Origin: Flavobacteriales bacterium
GTDB taxonomy: Bacteria; Bacteroidota; Bacteroidia; Flavobacteriales_D; Crocinitomicaceae
Reading direction: 5' to 3'
Length of the DNA stretch: 6,126 nt
Assembly: GCA_009926905.1 (NCBI GenBank)
Contig: RFNX01000274.1
Span: 1-6,126 of the forward strand
Shown here: positions 1 through 4,341 of the stretch, in pieces
Numbering within the stretch: position 1 is the first letter of the stretch
How the letters are laid out: each line of letters starts with the position of its first letter
The notes under the pieces: generated by a model
The model's database searches: none
The model's input: the letters and a program-made list of their open reading frames with translations, nothing else
Told to the model about the DNA's origin: nothing
Position numbers and translations under genes: made by a program

Positions 1-192
1 CCTAAACTACTAATTATGATAACAAAATTCAAATTAAGAATCTCGTCTTCCTTTTAAACGTTGTAGTTTCACTTTCATTACATTTTGAAAAATAGTTTTA
101 ACATTTGTTAGATTTTACAACTGAAATGAAAGGATAAAACACAAATTTCAGTATCAAATTATCAATTTTCTAAACTTCTTAACCTACGTCAA
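1..192. other. AT-rich intergenic region, no gene recognised
   Basis: This stretch is strongly AT-rich, and no reading frame of convincing length or composition is visible on either strand. A 7-bp inverted repeat (AAACTAC at 4-10, GTAGTTT at 63-69) has a loop of about 52 bases and no T-tract, so I do not call it a terminator. No tRNA-like, riboswitch-like or CRISPR-like structure was seen. It is probably the upstream spacer of the YceI operon. Any gene to the left must end or begin outside the window. Confidence 0.6.
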
Positions 193-223
193 GTGATTAT
201 ATTTTGGATTCAACTCAACTTTG
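193..223 (+). promoter_or_regulatory. Putative promoter of the YceI operon
   Basis: CAACTTTG at 216-223 matches the Bacteroidota/Flavobacteriia -7 consensus TAnnTTTG except at the first base. The -33 element (consensus TTG) is weak: GTG at 193-195, about 20 bases upstream of the -7 box. Transcription would begin near 229-231 and give a leader of about 36 A-rich bases before the ATG at 266, which suits this phylum. The TTG codon at 221 lies inside this box, so the frame should not be started there. The assignment rests on motif similarity only. Confidence 0.45.
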
Positions 224-265
224 CAGCATCAAATTTGTTTAATCTTAAAAATAAAAATTAAAACT

Positions 266-841
266 ATGAAAAAATTAATTGTAACATTATCAGCAGCATT
301 TGCTTTGTTTTCGTTTGTTGTGTTGGAAGGCGGTTCTTGGTCTTTAGACGGAGCTCATTCAAGATTGGGATTCACAGTAAAACACATGGGGATTTCCGAA
401 ACGAACGGTCAATTCGATAAATTCTCTGTAAAAATTACCACTCCAAATGCTGACTTTACTGGTTCAACAATTGAATTGTCCGCTGAAGCAAAATCAATCA
501 ATACGTACTTAGAAATGCGTGACAATCACTTACGATCTGCAGATTTCTTTGATGTGGAGAAATTCCCAACTTTAACTTTCAAAAGTACTTCAGTTAAAAA
601 AGGAAAAGGAAATAAATATGCAATCGTTGGTGATTTTACGTTACACGGTGTAACTAAAACGGTTACTTTGGTTGGAACGCACGTTGGTTCTTCTAAAAAT
701 CGTGAAGGTGGCGACATCGCAGGTTTGAAAGTTACAGGTGTAATCAAAAGATCTGATTTTGGAATTGGTGCTTCTATGCCAACTTCGGCTTTAGCTGACG
801 AAATTTACTTAAATGCAGATTTAGAAGTTGCTAAAAACTAA
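266..841 (+). CDS. YceI family protein, exported lipocalin-like (canonical copy)
   Basis: This gene encodes 191 residues, a usual length for the YceI family (beta-barrel, lipocalin-like periplasmic proteins; solved members hold polyisoprenoid or fatty-acid-type ligands). Family motifs are visible in order: W25-S-L-D-G-A-H-S with GFTVKH (25-40), HLRSADFFDVEKFPTLTF (89-105), GDFTLHGVTKTVTL (122-135), RSDFGIG (162-168) and a closing strand DEIYLNADLEV (178-188). The N-terminus MKKLIVTLSAAFALFSFVV is a signal peptide, but the cleavage site is not canonical (VLEGG-SW, perhaps after Gly22 or Gly23). I chose ATG 266 over the in-frame TTG at 221 because the signal peptide begins there, an A-rich leader precedes it, and the TTG falls in the promoter box. 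It is the first gene of a three-gene operon, 22 bases before a second YceI gene. The ligand and physiological role are unknown. Confidence 0.93.
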   Translation: MKKLIVTLSAAFALFSFVVLEGGSWSLDGAHSRLGFTVKHMGISETNGQFDKFSVKITTPNADFTGSTIELSAEAKSINTYLEMRDNHLRSADFFDVEKFPTLTFKSTSVKKGKGNKYAIVGDFTLHGVTKTVTLVGTHVGSSKNREGGDIAGLKVTGVIKRSDFGIGASMPTSALADEIYLNADLEVAKN

Positions 842-863
842 TTTTTGTTCAAAAACTTAGAAA

Positions 864-1391
864 ATGAAAACAATTAAAATTATCGGGCTATTCATTATGT
901 TGTTGAATGTAGGAATGGTGAATGCTCAAAAGTGGAAAATCTCAAATGATTATTCGATTTCTTTTGCAAACAAGGATGTGAGTGGTTTATTTAAAGAGAT
1001 GAGTGGCTCGATAGTTTTTGACGCTGCTGATCTCGCAAATTCAAAATTCAATTTAAAAATTCAAGTTGAATCAATTAGCACAGGAAATGGTATTCAGAAT
1101 AAACATGCTATTTCAAATGAATGGTTTGGAGCAAGTAAATTTCCTGACATCACTTTTGTTTCTGATAAAGTAGAAAAGACTGAAAATGGCTATAAAGCTG
1201 TTGGAAAATTGGAAATGAAAGGCGTAACAAAAACGGTAACAATTCCATTTACATTTGCCAAAAAAGGAAATAAAGCTACATTTGTTGGTAAATTCAGTGT
1301 GGACAGAACGGATTTTGGTGTTGGAGAGAAAGGAAATGATGTAGCAGATACCATAAAAATAACAGCAACAATCCACGCGACTAAAAATTAA
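864..1391 (+). CDS. YceI family protein, exported lipocalin-like (divergent copy)
   Basis: This gene encodes 175 residues. The signal peptide MKTIKIIGLFIMLLNVGMVNA should be cut after Ala21, leaving an N-terminal Gln typical of this phylum. YceI features remain: WKISNDYSISF (24-34), NKHAISNEWFGASKFPDITF (79-98), GKLEMKGVTKTVTIPF (114-129), DRTDFGVG (147-154) and a final strand DTIKITATI (162-170). It differs clearly from the upstream copy. The HSxxxF element is YSISF, the insert around 'DFFDVEKFP' is EWFGASKFP, and one loop is shorter. The two are therefore old paralogues rather than a recent tandem duplication. The second likely holds a different ligand or forms a heteromer with the first (inference). 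The start is unambiguous: ATG with an A-rich leader, 22 bases after the first gene and 3 bases before the next. Confidence 0.9.
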   Translation: MKTIKIIGLFIMLLNVGMVNAQKWKISNDYSISFANKDVSGLFKEMSGSIVFDAADLANSKFNLKIQVESISTGNGIQNKHAISNEWFGASKFPDITFVSDKVEKTENGYKAVGKLEMKGVTKTVTIPFTFAKKGNKATFVGKFSVDRTDFGVGEKGNDVADTIKITATIHATKN

Positions 1392-1394
1392 ATT

Positions 1395-1823
1395 ATGCTT
1401 AAAAACACTATTTTCGCCGGACTAGCGGCAGGTATTTTTGGAACGATTATCAGTGTTGCATACATTTATGTTTTCAAATACTCACCTTTAGAGGCTGATT
1501 TCTCTGAGAAAGCATCGATTAGCTATCTCCTACAAATCAATATGTTATTTGGTATGGTTAACTGTTTCGTATATTTTGCACTTGCCAAATTATTTAGAAG
1601 AGAGAATATAGCAGCTTTCATCAACGGGTTTCTTTTGAGTGGTGCCGCAATTAGTTTTGCTTTATTGCTGATGTTCACAGTTGATACTAAATTAACATTC
1701 AAGAATGAAAACGCTGAGCTTTTTAAAGATTTTTACTTCTTTATTCTTGCACCAATTCCTTTCTTTTCAGTGTTATCTTGGTTCACTTTTAAACCACTGT
1801 TTCTTAAAAGTTCGGCAAAGTAA
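1395..1823 (+). CDS. Small four-helix integral membrane protein, function unknown
   Basis: This gene encodes 142 residues. Four hydrophobic helices are visible: about 5-27 (AGLAAGIFGTIISVAYIYVF), 44-65 (LLQINMLFGMVNCFVYFALA), 75-96 (INGFLLSGAAISFALLLMFTV) and 114-135 (FYFFILAPIPFFSVLSWFTF). Between helices 2 and 3 is a basic KLFRRE loop, which by the positive-inside rule points to a cytoplasmic loop with both termini also cytoplasmic. The ATG lies only 3 bases after the stop of the second YceI gene, so the two are translationally linked. It does not look like cytochrome b561, the membrane partner of YceI in some proteobacteria: it contains no histidine at all and so cannot supply the usual heme ligands. 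I do not recognise a named family. The context suggests an inner-membrane partner of the YceI proteins (inference). Confidence 0.8.
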   Translation: MLKNTIFAGLAAGIFGTIISVAYIYVFKYSPLEADFSEKASISYLLQINMLFGMVNCFVYFALAKLFRRENIAAFINGFLLSGAAISFALLLMFTVDTKLTFKNENAELFKDFYFFILAPIPFFSVLSWFTFKPLFLKSSAK

Positions 1824-1845
1824 TTCTTGTACTTTAGATTTTATC

Positions 1846-1885
1846 AAAAAGCTATCCAATTCGGGTGGCTTTTTTCGTTTTTTTT
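1846..1885 (+). terminator. Rho-independent terminator closing the YceI operon
   Basis: A 12-bp stem without bulges forms between AAAAAGCTATCC (1846-1857) and GGGTGGCTTTTT (1863-1874). Two of the pairs are G-U, and the loop is AATTC. The stem runs into T-tracts at 1870-1875 and 1878-1885. It starts 22 bases after the stop codon of the membrane-protein gene. The A-rich foot could let it work in the reverse direction as well, but no minus-strand gene ends here. It separates the operon from the downstream secreted-protein gene. Confidence 0.92.
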
Positions 1886-1891
1886 CTCAAG

Positions 1892-1905
1892 AATTAACGT
1901 TAATT
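1892..1905. promoter_or_regulatory. Perfect 14-bp palindrome, possible operator
   Basis: AATTAACGTTAATT (1892-1905) is a perfect inverted repeat with no spacer, in the short gap between the terminator and the secreted-protein gene, about 53 bases before its start. Its core ACGTT recurs at 1921-1925 and 1938-1942. The position suits a repressor or activator dimer site. However, an AT-rich gap can produce such palindromes by chance, and no regulator is encoded nearby. Confidence 0.3.
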
Positions 1906-1949
1906 TTATAGAATAATACAACGTTTTTTTGTTTTACACGTTAAACTTG
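1901..1949 (+). promoter_or_regulatory. Candidate promoter boxes of the secreted-protein gene
   Basis: Two sequences each match the Bacteroidota -7 consensus TAnnTTTG at all but one of the fixed positions: TAATTTTA at 1901-1908 and TAAACTTG at 1942-1949. Neither has a clear -33 TTG about 20 bases upstream. The first would give a leader of about 42 bases. The second would start transcription almost at the GTG codon, which is unlikely to initiate well. Because a strong terminator precedes this gap, some promoter must lie here, but I cannot say which box is used. Confidence 0.3.
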
Positions 1950-1957
1950 TAGTAATT

Positions 1958-4336
1958 GTGATTTACTTCAGAAATATTCTTTTGGGACTCATTTGTCTGT
2001 TATCTGCTCAAACTTTTGGACAGCTGACAACGAACACCTCACAATCTCCCAATGGCTTAGTTCAAAATGTTCTTTTAGGTCCTGGTGTAACAGTTTCGAA
2101 CATCATGTACAGCGGGAGTCCTATGGCGATTGGAGAATTTAATGCAACCAATACCAATCTTGGAATTACAAACGGAATAGTTATGACAACTGGAACTGTT
2201 GTAAACAATGGAAATGGACCACAAGGGCCAAATAATCAAGCTGGTTGTGGAATGGACAACAGTGCAGGCGGCTCAGCTCAATTAACTAATTTAGCTGGAA
2301 ATCAAACTTTTAATGCTGCCATTCTTGAATTCGATTTCATTCCATTTTCGGATACAGTAAGTTTTAAATACGTTTTTGGTTCAGATGAATACCCAGAATT
2401 TGCACCTCCAAACAATTCAGGTTATAATGATGTGTTTGGATTCTTCATTTCTGGTCCCGGGATTTCTGGTTTACAAAATATTGCTCGACTTCCAAACGGA
2501 GGAATTGTTTCAATTAATAATGTAAATGCGATAACAAATTCACAATATTACACGTTCAATGGAGATGGAAATAGTGCTCCTTATAACGCTAGTGGCAACT
2601 ACATTCAATACGATGGATTTACAAAGGTACTAAAAGCAGTTTCAAAAGTTCAATGCGGAGAAACGTATCACTTAATTATGGCGATTGCTGATGTCGGTGA
2701 TGGGCAATGGGATTCAGGTATTTTCTTAGAAGCAAATAGCCTTTCGACAGAAACTCCAATTACAGTTACACATAGCATATCACAACAATTGTATGCAAGT
2801 CATCCCGACAGAATGGCTGAAGGTTGTGTCTCTGGAACGGTTACATTAACTAGAGGTGCCAACTTACAAACAACATTAACCATTCCAATTCAAACTTCAG
2901 GAACTGCAACCAATGGAGTTGATTATACTGCTATTCCCAATTCTGTTACCTTTCTTCCTGGACAAACAGAAGTTGCCATCAACTTTGATGCGATTTATGA
3001 TAACCTTCCAGAAGGTCTTGAAACCTTAAATATTATGATAATGTTGTCAGATCCCTGCGATAATGTTACTCCAGAATTTGTTTCACTCTCCATTCAGGAT
3101 GTTTCAGAAGTTAAAGTTAATATCAACAATCCAGTCATTGCTTGTCCGGGTCAAAATACAACTTTAAACGCAGTAGTAACGGGTGGGATATCACCATACA
3201 CCTATATTTGGAATACTGGCGCCACAACTAATTCTATTCCTGTAGCTCCAAGTGCAAGTGGAAACTATTTTGTAGCAGTTAGTGATGTTTGTAGTGGAAC
3301 AACGGGCTACGATACAGTTTTTGTAAATGTGCCTATTTATCAACCTTTAACGGTCACAACAAACGATAACATCACAGAAATTTGTCCATTTATTCCTCAA
3401 ACACTTTATACGAACGTTACTGGAGGTTCTGGGTTATACGTTTATGTTTGGAAGGTTGGAAATACAGTAGTAGGAACAGCTGATACATTAGTGGCAAAAC
3501 CAGAAGGAACAACAACTTACATTATTCGAGTTAGTGATAATTGTGGTTCTGTTGCTTACGACACTGTGACCTATACCGTTACAAGTCCACCATTAGTGGT
3601 TACAGTTAGTCCAAAAGTAAACATTTGTCCTGGTGAAAGTGCTTATATTTTTGCAACTGCCACAGGAGGTTATGGAAATTATCATTATTTGTGGCTACAC
3701 AATGGCGCAACCACAACGGGTGTTTGGGTGCAACCTTCGCAAGCAACGTATTACGAAGTGCAAGTTTCAGATGATTGTCAAACATTTAGTGAATCAGGAT
3801 TTCCGCAAGTTATAGTCATCAAACCTCATGCTGATTTCTCCATTTCATCCGAAACGCTAACAGAAGGTTTGCCAATAACTTTCCAAAATACATCCACGAA
3901 TGCTTTTGGCTACGATTGGTATTTTAGTGACGGTGGCTATTCATCACAAATTCATCCGAATCACGTTTTTGAAGAACCGGGAGTTTACTATATTACGCTT
4001 GTAGCTAAAGACGACAAAGGTTGTGTGGATAGCATTACCAAACAAATTATTATCAAAGAAGCCTACTACATTTATATTCCAAATACATTTATACCTGATG
4101 AAGACCGATATAACAATTTCTTTTTAGGAAGTTTTGTTGGTGTGGCTTGGATAAAATTGGAAGTTTTTAACCGTTGGGGACAATCTGTTTATTACACAGA
4201 AGACATGAATTTCAGATGGGACGGAAGATACAAAGGTAAAAAAGTACAAGACGGAACTTATATTTGGAAATTAATCTATAAACCCAATCGGGAAATAGAG
4301 CAGTTGATGACGGGGCATGTGAATGTGTTGCGTTAG
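1958..4336 (+). CDS. Choice-of-anchor L domain secreted protein with T9SS type B sorting domain
   Basis: This gene encodes 792 residues, exported by Sec and then by the type IX secretion system. Parts in order: signal peptide 1-21 (R5, then ILLGLICLL, cut near TFG-Q); choice-of-anchor L domain about 28-262 (GITNGIVMTTG, FKYVFGSDEYPEF, NDVFGFFISGPG, IADVGDGQWDSGIFLEA); Calx-beta-like domain about 280-384 (GTATNGVDYTAIP, NLPEGLETL); three Ig-like repeats 386-622; PKD domain 625-700 (WYFSDGGYSS, HVFEEPGVYYITL); and a gliding-motility/type B C-terminal domain 703-792 (IPNTFIP, EVFNRWGQSVYY, WDGRYKGKKVQDGTYIWKL). The first in-frame methionine after the start is residue 50, and an in-frame stop lies at 1901-1903, so GTG 1958 is the only reasonable start. 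It is probably a surface or adhesin-type protein; the ligand is unknown. It is a single-gene transcription unit with no PorP/SprF-like gene beside it in the window. Confidence 0.92.
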   Translation: MIYFRNILLGLICLLSAQTFGQLTTNTSQSPNGLVQNVLLGPGVTVSNIMYSGSPMAIGEFNATNTNLGITNGIVMTTGTVVNNGNGPQGPNNQAGCGMDNSAGGSAQLTNLAGNQTFNAAILEFDFIPFSDTVSFKYVFGSDEYPEFAPPNNSGYNDVFGFFISGPGISGLQNIARLPNGGIVSINNVNAITNSQYYTFNGDGNSAPYNASGNYIQYDGFTKVLKAVSKVQCGETYHLIMAIADVGDGQWDSGIFLEANSLSTETPITVTHSISQQLYASHPDRMAEGCVSGTVTLTRGANLQTTLTIPIQTSGTATNGVDYTAIPNSVTFLPGQTEVAINFDAIYDNLPEGLETLNIMIMLSDPCDNVTPEFVSLSIQDVSEVKVNINNPVIACPGQNTTLNAVVTGGISPYTYIWNTGATTNSIPVAPSASGNYFVAVSDVCSGTTGYDTVFVNVPIYQPLTVTTNDNITEICPFIPQTLYTNVTGGSGLYVYVWKVGNTVVGTADTLVAKPEGTTTYIIRVSDNCGSVAYDTVTYTVTSPPLVVTVSPKVNICPGESAYIFATATGGYGNYHYLWLHNGATTTGVWVQPSQATYYEVQVSDDCQTFSESGFPQVIVIKPHADFSISSETLTEGLPITFQNTSTNAFGYDWYFSDGGYSSQIHPNHVFEEPGVYYITLVAKDDKGCVDSITKQIIIKEAYYIYIPNTFIPDEDRYNNFFLGSFVGVAWIKLEVFNRWGQSVYYTEDMNFRWDGRYKGKKVQDGTYIWKLIYKPNREIEQLMTGHVNVLR
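3113..3823 (+). repeat. Three tandem Ig-like repeats in the secreted protein
   Basis: Residues 386-460, 462-542 and 545-622 share one pattern: a Cys in a (N/E)ICP- or IACPG-like turn, then TGG, a YxYxW strand, and a VSDxC strand near the end. The Cys pairs are C396/C445, C476/C529 and C557/C607, that is 49, 53 and 50 residues apart, so each repeat probably has its own disulfide. The repeats are diverged in DNA and protein sequence, which points to old rather than recent duplication. They probably act as a stalk between the N-terminal domains and the PKD and sorting domains (inference). Confidence 0.75.
4064..4333 (+). other. T9SS type B (gliding motility-associated) C-terminal domain
   Basis: The last 90 residues of the secreted protein form the sorting domain. 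Family landmarks are YIPNTFIP at the start, LEVFNRWGQSVY in the middle, then WDG, the DGTYIW strand and the closing TGHVNVLR. The loop usually written TPN-x-D-G-x-N-D reads FIPDEDRYNNFF here, so the central glycine and the second aspartate are replaced. The rest of the domain is intact, and I expect it to be functional. Confidence 0.85.
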
Positions 4337-4341
4337 CGCAA
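4328..4341. other. Palindrome at the overlapping stop codons of convergent genes
   Basis: TTGCG (4328-4332) and CGCAA (4337-4341) pair around the four bases TTAG (4333-4336). Those four bases carry both stop codons: TAG of the plus-strand gene (4334-4336) and TAA of the minus-strand gene (4333-4335). The 5-bp stem has no T-tract on either side, so it is too weak to call a bidirectional terminator. It is a sequence symmetry worth noting, not a proven signal. Confidence 0.5.

Noticed and set aside
4..69. Inverted repeat AAACTAC / GTAGTTT as a terminator or structured RNA
   Set aside because: There are only 7 pairs across a 52-base loop, with flanking mismatches and no T-tract, so chance is the simplest explanation.
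34..78. 14-codon basic minus-strand micro-ORF (MKVKLQRLKGRRDS)
   Set aside because: It is very short, and neither promoter spacing nor conservation can be judged. Frames of this length are expected by chance in AT-rich sequence.
526..747. 73-codon minus-strand open frame inside the first YceI gene
   Set aside because: It lies wholly inside a confident coding region on the other strand, has no recognisable motif or leader, and looks like a shadow frame.
1113..1376. 87-codon minus-strand open frame inside the second YceI gene
   Set aside because: It is antisense to a clear YceI gene. Its Cys/Phe/Tyr-rich composition is what a reverse reading of Lys-rich AT sequence gives.
1395..1823. Cytochrome b561 as the membrane partner of the YceI proteins
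   Set aside because: It has four helices and a similar context, but no histidines at all, so heme ligation of the b561 type is impossible.
1705..1911. 68-codon plus-strand frame running from the membrane-protein gene through the terminator
   Set aside because: It overlaps a real gene in another frame and reads through the terminator hairpin. There is no plausible product.
3633..3815. 60-codon plus-strand frame inside the secreted-protein gene
   Set aside because: It is an out-of-frame shadow of the third Ig-like repeat.
3113..3823. Recent DNA-level tandem repeat or phase-variable repeat tract
   Set aside because: The three units match only at key residues. I see no long identical DNA stretches or simple-sequence tracts, so slippage or recombination is unlikely.
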